Part shown: positions 1 through 11,850 of the stretch, in pieces
How the letters are laid out: every line of letters starts with the position of its first letter
Position numbering within the stretch: the stretch's first letter is position 1
Assembly: GCF_001640805.2 (NCBI RefSeq)
Contig: NC_066833.1
Span: 7,822,564 to 7,886,563 of the forward strand
Source of the DNA: Lates calcarifer
Taxonomy: Eukaryota; Chordata; Actinopteri; Centropomidae
Length of the DNA: 64,000 nt
Reading direction: 5' to 3'
Program-made: the position numbers and the translations under genes
Notes under the pieces: model-generated
Databases searched by the model: none
The model's input: only the letters and a program-made list of their open reading frames with translations
What the model was told of the DNA's origin: nothing

Positions 1-874
1 GCCACTGATTCTGATGGATCTTGGATCAGCTCTTGGTCTTAGAGCTGATTCAGATCATGGATAATGAAAGAGTGCAGTTGCAGTTTCAGTGACTATTGAC
101 AGAAACTTAAATGCATAGTATTAAGGCATCAAACAGGGGCCTTCATAATTCCCTCCTGTATCATACAAACATTAGTAGTTTTCAACACAAACAAATGCGG
201 GGATTCTGTGAATTATTTACTCATTATCTAAATGATTATATTGCATTGTTTCTGGGACACATATCACATGGATTTGAGTGAGTCGTGTTTGTCCACAAGG
301 ACATCACCTGGGATCACACTGTTCTCTGACAAGACGTGTTCGCACACGTCAGCTATCCCCTGAGTTTTGGTTACACCCATACAGCCCTATCTGGAAGTGT
401 TTCCTCACTTTGAGCTCTCTGGGAGTAAACAGCCAAATGTACAGTTTGTGAAAAAAAGAGAGAGACGACACCAAAACACAGTGCTGGGAGCTCACTCAGT
501 CATATGATGGAAATGAGAGAACTCAGCCTGGAGGCCCCACAAAATATTCCAAAACAGTAAATGTTGCTGCTTGACTACAGACAGCCACATGTCTAAATAC
601 AACATGCTTCCACCTAGCAACACTGAGAGATGAGAGTTTTGCTATGCACAAGGTATTTGGCGTATGTGTTATGTACATACTGCTGGAATTAATCTGACCA
701 AAATAGTAAAGCCCCAGGGGAGCAAATATGAGACATCTTCACATCTCACCTTAAACTGCAGGACACTGTTTTACTACTTTATCTCACCGTATGCCATCAC
801 AATACCTCAACTGACTGCACTGAATATGATTTAAACATCCATAAATCTTCCCGTATGTCAGTGCTGTGTGTTAC
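1..874. other. Left edge, no exon identified
   Basis: No coding region or familiar repeat is evident. If the minus-strand exon at 875-964 is real, this is its first intron. Confidence 0.3.
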
Positions 875-964
875 CTGAGGAGCTGTGATGTGACACTGGA
901 TGCAGAGAGGAATGTGAACAGTGAACACTGCTGTCAGCCACACAGTGTACACCACCATTTTCAT
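875..964 (-). CDS. Possible first coding exon of a minus-strand secreted or membrane protein
   Basis: Read leftwards from an ATG at 964-962, thirty codons run to a donor CAG|GTAACA (GT at 874-873, phase 0). The peptide MKMVVYTVWLTAVFTVHIPL continues CIQCHITAPQ. It has a Lys-containing n-region, a hydrophobic core and a small or Cys-rich end, like a signal peptide. A CTTTAAAC box on the minus strand near 1070-1080 could serve as a TATA-like element about 110 nt upstream. The rest of the gene would lie to the left. I could not find a convincing second exon in 1-870; one candidate acceptor (TTTACTCCCAG, minus strand near 420) leads to a frame that stops after 15 codons. I do not recognise the protein, and a chance frame is possible. 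Confidence 0.28.
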
Positions 965-1269
965 GTCAAAGGTTCTTTCACCAGCATTTCATGAGCTGCC
1001 ATTCAGGAGAATGTCAGACTATCACACAGACACTGGCTGTTGCTCTTTTTGCTCCTATAGATGAGAATCAGTTTAAAGGTTTGTGATGATCTGTAGCTTG
1101 ATAAATCTTATTCCTCTGTGCCATAGAACTCCACTGTTATCCAGATTCTATTAAAAACCCATCCATTAACCACAGATGGCCATGAACACACACACTGTAG
1201 TGTGACTCAAACCCACATTCACTGTCCTTCAGCTGGAAATACTCACTAAGAGACCAAATATGTATTAAT

Positions 1270-1389
1270 CTGCAGTCCCCAACAAATGCATTGTTTACTC
1301 CCATTACAGTCTATCTTTGTTACTGCAACAAACAAACACGACTCACACTCAATGTAATTGTACATTTGTTGGGGATTTTCAGCTGCAGG
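1270..1389. repeat. MITE-like inverted-repeat element
   Basis: TCCCCAACAAATG (1276-1288) is repeated in inverted orientation as CATTTGTTGGGGA (1363-1375), and both are flanked outward by CTGCAG or AGCTGCAG. Short size and perfect 13-bp inverted ends suggest a small non-autonomous DNA transposon. The family is not named from sequence alone. Confidence 0.45.
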
Positions 1390-2429
1390 TTTATTCACAT
1401 GAAATACTCTGGGAAGCAGAACAATATCTGTGCAATTGAATCAAACTAAAATACAAATGCTTAAACTTTCTGATAGCTACATCATATATGCAGAAATACC
1501 ATGACCTGGATGACTGAGGATGTTCACAGACTTATTGCTCTATAGCTGTTTTTCCCTACACACACATATGTACACACAAACAAAACACTATTTGTTATGA
1601 GTGTCTTGTTTAAACCTGAGCAGATTATCTCACATTATACTCCCTGATCTTAGGCTTTCACATTCCTCACACCTGGAGATACTGTTTCATTATTTATAGT
1701 CAAGAGCACAGAAATGATCGAGTACAGAACATATTTCACAATTTCTCTTTATTATATCACATTCAAGTATAATAGAGAGGAATGGAACATGAGGAATAAT
1801 GATCTGGGGAATTTCACCAAGCTGTTTCCTGGGAAAAATATATAGCATGTATGTGCATGTGTGTTATCTGCAGTGGACTGGATGTTTCCAGTGACTTTTC
1901 ATGCTAAATGAAGTATACAAGAATACTAGAAAAGAAATAGTGTGAACAAAGCACAGTGTAACCTGTAGACAACATCTTTACAGGTGGTTCAGAGGCTTAA
2001 CCAAACATTCCCTCATTCAAATCAAAGCCAGTCAGTCCAAATCAAAGTATAGAGCAGTGTTCAACAGGTGGATCATCAAGAGTCAAAGACAGTCCCGCAA
2101 TTCAGACGTGTTAAAACAGATAAGGTCCGACTCTAAAAACACAGGATCAAATGGGTCTGGGGGATTTGCACTGCCCCTGAAGATGGTATTAAAAAGGCAT
2201 CCACACAATCTAATGTATGTGAAAGAACAACAGTAGATTAAACAAAATTCTGTGATCAATAATCAGCTATTTAATTGATGGTGAGGAATACTGGTTTGCC
2301 AGGGAAAGAGTGGTATACAGTGTATACAGAAAATATATATATAGCGTAAAGTGATCCTGACACTTAGAAGAGAAAATGACTGTTGCTAGAATTCTTTTTT
2401 TAAAGCTTGATCAGTTAATGATTTAATGC

Positions 2430-2690
2430 CACAGCTGTGGGCTTTTACAGAGTCTACAGCTATGTTAGCAGCTCAGGCAGTATTTTGGCACAGCAGTGCT
2501 TTGAGCTGAATGTTAACATCAGCATCAGAGCATGTTCTCGACAGTGGCGACATGCTGATGTCTAGGGGGTATAATGTTTGACATGTTCACCAACTGAGTT
2601 TAGCAGGAAGCTGGTCGCAAAGTATTAGACAAATAAAAGTTTTGAACTGATGATGACACGAGGTGAAAGATCAGAAATCATTCTGAACCT
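2430..2690. repeat. Interspersed fish repeat, degenerate
   Basis: The text GTATAATGTTTGACATGTTCACCAAC..., then TTTAGCAGGAAGCTGGTCGCAAAGTATT and TGAACTGATGATGACACGAGGTGAAAG, matches my memory of a common teleost repeat containing 'tggtcataaaccaaagtattgga' and 'tgacctgatgatggcgctagatgaaa'. No coding capacity. Confidence 0.5.
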
Positions 2691-3539
2691 GGGCCACTCT
2701 GGAAAATACTTTCAGCACAGGCAACAGAACAGGCATGAGTTTTTTAAATTCCCAATCTTAAACACTTTGTGTACTTAACAGGAAAACTCATAAACAAAAG
2801 ACAGCTCAGCACTTTTGTCTCTCAGAGCTTATATTTATGACTGTTTCATCTGCTTTGAAATGGGAAACAAATTTTGATTCATTCTTAATACCATCACTTG
2901 TAGTTTGATGAAATTATATTATATTATGATTATATGATTATAAGGTGTTTGTGTGAACAGCACTGTGAGGCAGGAGGCCCTTTTTACAGTGGAATAAAAC
3001 AGCTTTTTTTTTTTTTTTTTAACAGCTGAGGAGGCTGATCCTGATCCCCTGTGTTTCAAAGCATCTTGAGCCACGCACAATCCTCTACACTGCAAACCCC
3101 CACCCCCACTCCTCTGTAGAGCTGCCTACAATAGGCCCCTCATTCACCCCATCTTTCTTTAAACACCACAGTAAAATCTTTTACATTTCCTCAGCAGGCA
3201 GTAAAAAATCAGCTGACTACTGTGCATTCCCCATGTACTCTGCACAATCTCTCCACATTAAGCTTTCATGGTTGCCTTGTTGTTGCCTGATTTCACATTT
3301 CATTCCCCTTGCTTTAACTCCAGCTAACATTGAGGAGATAACACAAGAGAAAAAGAAGCTGATTTTACGAGCAGAGCTTAGGGTGCCTTGTTTGTTTTCC
3401 CAGCTCACCTTTTGGTGCTAGGGTCATACTTTTTGACATATGAGAAGGGTGCCAGGCTTTAAATATTTCACAGCTCAGCAGCCATTTGTACAAGTTGTTA
3501 CGAGCACACTTCCCGACTGCCTGAAAGTGTGCTGATCCT

Positions 3540-3940
3540 TGTTCACTCCCAGCCTTGATTTCCTTGCGTCATCCATTTTTCCTCCTCCTTTGTGATGTCT
3601 GTCTTCCCATCTGCCTGCTCCTCCTCATCCTTTTTTTCCTTCACGCTTTCCACTCTTGTTTATCTCTTTGTTGTCCCATCTGCCTTGAATGCCCTCCTCA
3701 CTTCTCTCTTTCCCTTCAGTTCAGTTCATCTTTTATTTCAGACCTTCTCCCCATTTCCTGTATGTCACCATCATCTTTCAGTCTTTCTTCCTTTTTTCCC
3801 TCATTCCCTACATTTTTCCCCTCTTTACATCCCTTCCTTTCCTTCTCTGCATTATCGGATGTGTTCAATCTTGACCTCCACCCCTCAGCCCCCCAGTCCT
3901 TCCTTCCTTTGGTTCCTTCCTACGCTTTCTCCTTTGATCC
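3540..3940. repeat. Polypyrimidine-rich tract
   Basis: About 400 nt of strongly C/T-biased + strand sequence (TCCTCCTCC, CTTCCTTTTTTCCC and similar). It creates overlapping open frames rich in Ser, Phe, Leu and Pro, which are composition artefacts. Confidence 0.6.
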
Positions 3941-4224
3941 CCGCCGTCTCAGCCACGTGGCCAACATCATGAGAAAACCCTCATGACACTACACTCTGCC
4001 AGCTCTGCCATGCGGACAGTTTTGACCCAGGAGCAAGGAACTGTTTTTGTACTGAGGTCCTCAGGCAGGAGTTGCCTCCTAACCTCAGTTGACTCTGAAC
4101 CTAAAAAACTTTTTTAGGACCACAGGAACCTTATCTGCACTTAGACCTGAGGACCCAGGGTCTAAATTTAGTTGCTGCTCAGTTCAACAAGTCCTCCAAA
4201 TTAAACAACAAAATAGGTTGTATG

Positions 4225-4345
4225 TCAATGTTCTTTAGAGCAACACAGAACAGCAGGGTCCCCACCACCCGGGCAGCATGGCACTCCCTAATGGCAGGGG
4301 CCTCCCCCAGAAGGACAATGTTCCCACAGGACACCCTGACAGGCC
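4225..4345 (+). mobile_element. Tc1/mariner-like transposase fragment (short relic)
   Basis: The stretch GCACTCCCTAATGGCAGGGG followed by CCTCCCCCAGAAGGACAATG resembles the transposase segment of Tc1-like elements around the second catalytic aspartate (consensus QQDNAPCHT). In one frame it reads LPQKDNVPTGHPD. Only about 120 bp is recognisable, so it is a dead fragment. Confidence 0.4.
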
Positions 4346-5468
4346 CCATGTCTGAAAAACACAACAGCTCTACATTACTGCTCAAGTGGAATTTTGTTCA
4401 GACTTTGTTTGTAATGTTTTATTTAATGAGGTTATTGGACCAGTCATCTATTTGCCTAATCGTCACAGCTCTTAAGATGTAGAAAAAACATAAAAGAAAT
4501 GCACAAAAGGAGCTTTTGGTTCTGAATTAGTTCCATCAGTTTTGCTCCAAGCACTCCTTAGTTCCTGGAGCTACTTGTTCAGAAAAGGATTGGAATATTG
4601 TCCATATTCTGTCACACTATATGCACCTGTAAGCCAGTGTTTGTGTTTCTCTGCATGCTTGACAATGAATGGAATGTGTATTTTAAGCCTCTTGGAGAAA
4701 GGAAAACAAGGCAGAGAAAATGTTAAGATATATCAAAGTGTCATTTTATATAGCTCTCACTGTGAATAATTGAATTAATCCATTATTACACCATCATGAG
4801 TTAAAAATATTTCATGTTACATGAAGCAGCTGTTATTGTCACAGTGACTGCTCTGTTTCACATGATCCATCTTGATAATACTGGGCTACCATTCACACAT
4901 TTCATTGCATTTATGCATCAGACAAGTATTAAGAGTGCAAGTTCTGACAATATTTTTGTCAGAGGTCTAACAGAATTTGATACAGCACCGTTCAGATGTG
5001 TGGGTGTTATCCACTGCACACCATGAGGCATTTCTAAAATTAATGCAGCCTACCATTAGCCTCACAGTGAAGATAATACAACTTCCTCTTTTCACATGTT
5101 AGAACCTGACAGCCAATTGGAGCCATAAAAGTCCACAAGGTTCCCACAGCCAGTAGTTCACACTGTTGTTAATGTTAATGAGGTGTGATGGCAGGCTGCT
5201 TGGTTGTCAAGGTCAAGGCTAGCACTGCTAACAACACACAGAGAAGCACCAAGGTTTGGAGACAAGTGGCAGTGTACCTCAATAGTCTACTGGGTGTAAC
5301 TTTTAGAATCATAATTCCCAGCTGTTCATTGCATACATTTCTCCACACAAACTGCTGTAAATGTGATGAAATTACTTGTCAGAAAACTATTCACAATTCA
5401 CTATTTAAGTAACTGTGCACTGAAAAACACATAAGTGCTTCTGACAGCACAATACTGAATGAAAAGAG

Positions 5469-5503
5469 GACTCCTGGACTCAAGAAGCTTGAGTCCAGGA
5501 GTC
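5469..5503. repeat. Perfect 16-bp inverted repeat with 3-nt loop
   Basis: GACTCCTGGACTCAAG (5469-5484), loop AAG, then CTTGAGTCCAGGAGTC (5488-5503). It directly abuts the Tc1-like relic that follows. Confidence 0.85.
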
Positions 5504-5504
5504 A

Positions 5505-5650
5505 GGAGACAGAAGAGGAATTTTTCAACAAGACAATAATCCCAAACACTGCAAAAAGTAACACAAGGGTTTCTAAAGTAGAAAAAGTGAAAACTATGAC
5601 CTGGCCAAGAATGTCCCTCACATAAATCAAACAGAACACAAAGTCTTAGT
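5505..5650 (+). pseudogene. Tc1/mariner-like transposase relic (DDE region)
   Basis: From 5523 the frame reads FQQDNNPKH, the signature around the second catalytic Asp of Tc1-like DDE transposases. It then hits a stop (CKK*) because of a frameshift. The neighbouring frame continues TAKSNTRVSKVEKVKTMTW, matching the usual lysine-rich stretch and 'W' before the PDLNPIEH motif. A further frame shift gives PHINQTEH, where the final Glu of the triad is still visible but the D of PDLN is lost. At least two frameshifts and an in-frame stop make it inactive. No terminal inverted repeats were located. Confidence 0.65.
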
Positions 5651-5904
5651 TCTTTAACATGAACCTTTTAAACATTGCTGGGTTTTCAGATTAATTCTTC
5701 TTTGGCCTTGGCAGAAAACAAACAAATGGTATTAAATATAAATTTGTTGTATACTGCATATAATCTGATAAATATCAAAGTAAAATGTCACAAAATAGTG
5801 AAATAATGCCATTTATATTTTCTCTATCCATCTCTATACATCAAGGTTAGAATTGTTTTTCCAACCAACAGCCCATAACCATACTAAGCAGCAAATCTCA
5901 ACAG

Positions 5905-5907
<3 letters not shown>

Positions 5908-5935
<28 letters not shown>
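5908..5935. repeat. Poly-T tract (28 nt)
   Basis: Uninterrupted T run. It could be the A-tail of a minus-strand retro-insertion, but no body was recognised. Confidence 0.9.
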
Positions 5936-5938
<3 letters not shown>

Positions 5939-7154
5939 TGACTAAGCCATTAATCAACTGATCACTGCAGCAGAGTGTGCTGGAGTGAGGTATTTTTATT
6001 AATCACAGATCTCAAAGTATGTTAATAGAAGAAGAGACAAAAACAAATGGAAAGAGAGAGGGACGGAGACAGGGTTATGAACCATATAGGGGAAGAACTT
6101 CAACTGCTGTTTACACATATTCACATACACTACCTTGCTGTGTGAGAACATCTGTACACGTGCGATCTATATACATGAACTATGAAGCGATAAATAGTGT
6201 GGGAGTTCCACACAGCCAACACAGTCCAGGTTCTGTACATGATGGCTGAATTCAGAAAACTGGATGGGAGCAGTGGAGCAGGATCGTATCTATTGTCACG
6301 ATAAACCCACTGGAGATCCTAACAAGGCCAGGTCACATATTTGACCTCTGACCCTAGAACCATGTGGGTTCAGAAGGGAGAAGAAGTGAAAGAGGGGATA
6401 ACAAGGAGCGGGGGGGGGGGGGAGAAAGTATGTGTGTTTATGTCAGACTAAGTCCAATGTAAACAGCTTGGATGCTGTCTGTCACTACAGCCCAGTAACG
6501 TGGTTGTCCTGTTTTCACTGTCCCATTTATAGTTGTTATGAAACTTCTTTTAGGGGCTGGGGTTACGAAAGCATGCCATATATAAGCTGCATAAGCTGCA
6601 CCCAGCAGTTTTAAAGTGCTCTGATGAGATTGAGGTAGTTGCTGCATTACCTCTGTTTGTAAAAAGGAACAAACTGTACATGTCGGGGCTAAGGTTTGCC
6701 AGAGGTCAGAGAATCTCCAGACTGATGGGATATGTTCTCCTTTCTCACATTTGATGTCCTGAAGTAATCCCTGCTTCTCCCACTGCTGTCCAATGAGAAA
6801 ATGCTCTTTAAAAGGTGCTCAGTCACCAAAATTTTCCTTTGATTCTCATTCACTAAAAGTGCAAGCATTTCTACACCAGTTCTCTAAATGTCATATAAAT
6901 TAGAGACAACAGCACTGACAAACTCAGATTCCCAAACCAGAATAACCAGTGGGTTATAAGTATCTATCTGAAGGCCAACAAGAGGAAGAAGCTCCAGTAT
7001 CGGCCATATTCCACAGTTCCCAAAATGCAATTCTGAACCACCTTTTTGTTAGACACAAGCATGTTACAGGCTTTCTGTTTAACATTTGTAGTTTCCCACC
7101 CCAAAATGAAGTGAAGCCTGCAGGCTAGTTCATGCAGTCAGCTTGAATCCATCC

Positions 7155-7540
7155 TGCAGCATACTTAAAGGGGAACTCTCAAAGTCTGCAGATATTGAGA
7201 AGTACTACTGTATATGTAAAGTTGTATAAAACCTTCTGTGTCAGAGCTGTTTGAAGTTATAAGTGATGCCAGTTCAGCAGCCTTGGTTCAGTCTACAGGC
7301 TACAAAATCTGAGAGTGTATAGAACAAAGAAGTGAGCTCACCAGAATTCCTCATCTCTGCTTGAGGCTAGCTGCTGGAGACCACAGTAGCTGCTACTGGC
7401 CAATCACACATATAACTCTGCTCAAACTGTCAGCGTCTGAGTTGGTAAGCCACCTGTGGGTAATCTAGGTGTCAGGTTTTGACAAGAAAGAAGAATGTGA
7501 GGAATAAAAAAGCATAACTGGTACTGCTGAATTAAAGCGC
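7155..7540 (+). repeat. Dispersed repeat family 1, copy 1
   Basis: Shares phrases with 40730-41150 (CTTAAAGGGGAA..., AAGTACTACTGTATAT, AAAGAAGTGAG, CATCTCTGCTT...GCTACT) and with 59470-59720 (AGGTGTCAGGTTTTGACAAG and AAGAAGAATGTGAGG). Degenerate and non-coding. The family name is unknown to me. Confidence 0.5.
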
Positions 7541-7714
7541 GGAAGGGGGGGCACTCTGTTTAGTCTTCGATGGCACCAGCTGCAGCCTGAAAGATCATCT
7601 CTGGGCAAAGATACTGTCACTTCCCACTACTGCCACCACTGCCCCACTTCCACCTCAGCATCCACCTGTAGGCCCTGAGTCAATCCCCTGGAGGAAAGTA
7701 ACCAGCATAGGTGG

Positions 7715-7815
7715 GCGCAAGTCACACATGTGTAAGTCACAAGCAAGTCTCAAGTCTTAACCTGCAGGTCTCAAGTAAAGCTTAAGTTACTGTAGTGAGA
7801 ATTAAGTCAAGTTGA
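7715..7815. repeat. AAGTC-rich fish repeat fragment
   Basis: Repeated CAAGTC, AAGTCAC and TCTCAAGTC motifs, a pattern typical of a common teleost interspersed repeat. Confidence 0.45.
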
Positions 7816-9654
7816 TTATCTACTATAAAGCTGCACTGACGTGGTCCTTGGATGGTCCTACTTCCCGAGTTCAGAAATTGTTCTTCTGACTTGGGTGTGT
7901 TCATGTGTTAGGGTGGAAAAAAACATGGATGCTACAAAGAAGATGTGTAAACGTAAATGTATGTAAACAATATGTTGAAGCTGTTTGACGCTGAACCACT
8001 GAAACATTGCTTTACCTGACCTGCTGTCAGGGTTACAGCTGATAAATAACGTTTCTACCTAATCTACATTACTCTACATGGACAGCAACTAATGGTTACA
8101 ACCTAATACTATATCACAAATTCAGTGTTTGCAAAAATTGATTGATTGATGCAATATGTGAATTTGCACCATTAATCAGAAGGTTCTTACCATCAAGTGA
8201 ACGTTTACTTTCATCTGCCATTTTTCTGAAGATAGACAGCAACAACTTAGCAAGTCGTGTTCCAAAACACCACAGGTCAACATTACATGCAGAGGTAATA
8301 TTATGAGAACAGATATATTTTAGTAGCTCTATCAACAGACATATGTGTTCCAAGATACAGCAAAGTGCTACAGAGGTACACTGTACATTACTGTAGCTGT
8401 AAGAAATAAGAAAGAAATTTACCATAAAACCCCTGAATACCAGGAACAGTCTGTGTTTGCATGCCACATTTCTTTCAGTAGCATCTGAGGTTATAATCTG
8501 TTGCTTGACAAATAAAATCCCTGTGGTGTGATTCATGTTTCAAGTTTTTCATTTCCAGTACTACATCATCTCTAAATAGAGAGTATAAATATTTAAAGGA
8601 GCTATGTGTAAGAATTGGCCAACTGTCAAATTCATATTTCAAACAGAGGACAGCTTACTACCAGCAAGTTGGGGTGTCCATCCCTATCAATAAGCTACAA
8701 ACACACATTTGTTGCCTTACTCTAGAAAAATTTTGGTTGCAAATGTCAACGTCTTTATGTCACACGACAAATGTGAAAGCAAGTAACCAATCAAATTTTG
8801 AATCCTTTAACCAACCAGCAAAGTCAACCAATCCATCCTTCAGTCAAAAAAAGTTTCTCAAACCAAGCAAAAACTCTAGAGAACATTAGTAGGGTGTCAT
8901 GTAGATTCTGAAACCCAGCCAAGCTCAATGTCAACACCGTTCTTTCCCACTGCACATTCCAGCTGAAAGTCCAAGCAACGGCCAAAGGAACCAGGCAATT
9001 ACAGCGCAGCCACCTGCGTCACATTTCTGTTTACTTCCTAAAAGTCCAGAAGACTCTGAACCTTTTGAAGTCTTTTCTTTGTTTTAGGAGGTTCCTCTTT
9101 TGCAATGTGCAAGGTCCAGCTGTGTGCCATATGACCACCTCAGTCCCAACTGGTACAGTCTCTATTACTGTCACCCTGACAGAGGAATCACACAGTGGTC
9201 ACAGGCTGCATGCTGTCCCAGTTTAACAGGGGTTGATTTTATTAGCAGTGTAGAATATAGTAAATCATAATTTATAATGACAAATACTTGTTCTTCTATA
9301 TATATTTGTGGCCAATTTACACCTCAAAATAAGACTCATTAAAAGGTGCAGATTGACTTTAAGTGATTTTCAGCCATGTAATTGGTGTATTCATTGAGCA
9401 CCAGCATGGTTAAAGTAATGAAAAAAACAGTGAATGGTTATACTGCAGAGTGTTTGCACTACGAATGGTCCTGTCTTGTACATATACACAGGTGTTCCCA
9501 GGTGTTCAGTTTGTCCTTTTCTAGGTTTAAAGATGGTTGTTAATTGACCTTAAAATAATGATCCTTACCAATTACTACTTGTTACTGGCCTCTAGTTTCT
9601 AAGCAGTGTTATTTAGGTAACAGAGAAGAGAGTTATCAATGTAAGTTATGTTAT

Positions 9655-9850
9655 CCATCCGTTTTTCTTTCACTCATGGTAGCAGGCTCAGCAAGAGAGC
9701 CTAGATATTCTTCTCCCCAGTCACCTCCTCCAGCTCTCTCTGGGTGATAACAAGGTATTCCCAGGCAGAATATATAGCATATTTTGGGTCTGCTTGGGGA
9801 GGCTGTCAGAAGACCTCCTGATCAGATGCTTGAACCTCATGTGACATATA
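9655..9850 (-). mobile_element. LINE 3' fragment A (antisense to + strand)
   Basis: The text ATCCATCCGTTTTTCTTTCAC, AGCAAGAGAGCCTAGATATTC, TCTCCCCAGTCACCTCCTCC, AGCTCTCTCTGGGTGATAAC and AAGGTATTCCCAGGC matches, with decay, the antisense of the 3' region of a widespread teleost non-LTR retrotransposon. Confidence 0.6.
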
Positions 9851-10029
9851 TTCTGATCTTTTCTCAATGCAAACAGGCTGGGATTGAATATGTTGCAGCC
9901 ATTTATATGATTCTTGTGGTGCCCACTCAGAGCTGAAATGAGGACTGTTCCATTTTAAACCCAAATCATTCTTGCCATGTAACCTTCCCACACATGTGGC
10001 ACATGTGCAGAACACATAGATGTACATCA

Positions 10030-10200
10030 ACACCCTGGGTAGGAGGGCAGACTCTGGCCCTGGGACTGCCCCAAAGTCTCCTCCCAGTTGAATGTGCCCA
10101 GAATACATCCAGAGGTAAGTATCCAGGATGCATCCTAAAAGATCCAAGAACCACCTCAACTGGCTTGTTCCAAGGTGAATGTATGGAGTGAAAGTTTAAA
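10030..10200 (-). mobile_element. LINE 3' fragment B, same family and orientation
   Basis: On the minus strand the frame reads EVVLGSFRMHPGYLPLDVFW, then AHSTGRRLWG. This resembles the familiar teleost LINE-derived 'RMPPG..P..VF.A..TGRRPWGRPR' segment. It overlaps in content with the end of fragment A, so there were two insertions or a local duplication. Confidence 0.65.
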
Positions 10201-10209
10201 AACAAAATG

Positions 10210-10280
10210 TTATAAAAAAAATCTATCCATCCATTATCTATACTGCTTATCTTTAAGTGTCGCAGGGGGCTGGAGCCATA
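10210..10280 (+). repeat. CCATCCATTATCTATACTGC repeat fragment
   Basis: Resembles the abundant fish motif 'ccatccattttctataccgcttatcc...gtcgcagggggctggagcc'. A similar short piece lies at 30409-30453. Confidence 0.55.
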
Positions 10281-11199
10281 TACATATAAAATGTGAATAT
10301 GAATATGAGACAAAAAATCCTTTGTCTGTTTACAGATCTCTGCTGCAGGAAATATTCTCTGCTGTGACAATTCCCCTTCTTTATCTGTGAAGCAACTGAA
10401 ACTGCCTGTCATAAAAGCTTTGTTGAGTTCAGGGTCTATAGGAAGCCCTGGGCCCCCAGCCAATTCAAGCAAGCTGCTCTCAGCAAGTGAAACCAGAGAA
10501 ATGGCAATGCTCATGGGAGCTGGGATAGTGATTCAAAGACAGCCATTCAGCAGCCATTCAGCAGCCAAACAGTCTTCCCAGGGGTGTAAGCCATACAAAC
10601 AGGACTACAAGGATCACACATTCTCTGTTGTTACCTAAATGGACTTATTAATCCATAATTTTAATTGATCATTTTAGCGAGCTCAGTAAGTTGTTTACAC
10701 AATCTCTGACCTTCATCAACTTTTGAGAGGTTTGCACGGATCATAACCTCAACCTGTCATGTGTAAAAAAAAATTATAGGAGCAAAAAATAGAAATAATG
10801 TGAGGATCAATTAAAATAACTAATAATGTAATTGCCACAAATTCCCAAACCACATTTTGAATTTGTGCTTTTAAGAGAATCTGGATGTTGTCATCAGTAA
10901 CACCAGGAGGGTCACATCAGGCCAAATCAGGTAGAGATAAATAAATAAAAGTACCAACAAAGAGTCTGACCTCCCTGGTACATACTCTGCCATGGGGGAA
11001 ATTTTGTTTATGTCAGTGACAACACCAGCATGAGGCAATATTCTGATCATTTTAACAGTCACATAAACATGTCAGTATTAAGTAATTAATGAGTATGTGT
11101 AGTGATAGTCAGTTTATATCTTGTCATAAATACAGAGCATAGTCTGAATATGGTCAGAAATACTGTCAGAACAGTTTGTCATTTAAAGGTATCTTACAG

Positions 11200-11410
11200 A
11201 GTTTTCTTGTTTCTCACCACATATATCACCATATATCACCACCAGGATTTACAGTTATTGCCATCTTGCAGCCATGATAGCGGCATAGCTGTAGGGATGG
11301 CATTGTCCGTGAATATACCAACTGTTGCACAAACTACTATGAAATTAAGCATAAAAATGAGTCACTATGGTGCTAACATGGCTGTAGACTTAGAGCCCTA
11401 TTTTTAACCT
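11200..11410. repeat. Interspersed fish repeat, degenerate
   Basis: Contains AGCCATGATAGCGGCATAGC and TGTAGGGATGGCATTGTCCG, phrases I associate with a common teleost repeat. Non-coding. Confidence 0.4.
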
Positions 11411-11699
11411 TGCAAGTGCAATGACAAGCACAAAGCAGGAGGTCCAGAGCAACTGTCTTAACATTTCTATCAAAATTATATTTCAAATGAAATGTAGTGT
11501 TTTACAGCACACACATTGTGACTTCAGCCACAGATGACTGTGCTTAACCCCAAACTTTGTCGACTCCTTGAAACACTTGTGTCTGAGCTCCAATCAAATA
11601 ATACTTGTATCAGCTTTTGGGGCAGCAATCAGGCTTTGAGCAGTTATTTTGTCAGCAATGAAACAGAAAGAGAAACTTCTGTATCTGTTCAAAATGTGT

Positions 11700-11850
11700 T
11701 GAAATTAAAGGATAACTGCAGTATTTTTAAACCTGGAATTTGGAATCAGTGAGCAGCTGCTGTACTGTAATCCAATGCTAGATTCACCAATTCTTGATCA
11801 ATACAGCACCAATTTCAATGATTTTTTTTCCTCCGTCAACTAGACAACTG
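11700..11850 (+). repeat. Dispersed repeat family 2, copy 1
   Basis: Shares 'AAAGGATAACTGCAGTATTTTT', split here as AAAGGATAACTGCAG plus TATTTTTAAACCTGG, and CAGCTGCTGTACTGTAATCC with the copies at 15090-15520 and 38180-38345. Confidence 0.5.

Noticed and set aside
3555..3986. 143-codon + strand frame
   Set aside because: Made of a C/T-rich tract; overlapping frames are equally open and residues are almost all Ser, Phe, Leu, Pro and Cys.
8114..8536. 140-codon minus-strand frame
   Set aside because: No recognisable domain, AT-rich with hydrophobic low-complexity content, no splice or promoter context.
9966..10514. 182-codon minus-strand frame
   Set aside because: Longest frame in the window, but its C-terminal half is LINE-derived text and the rest has no gene features.
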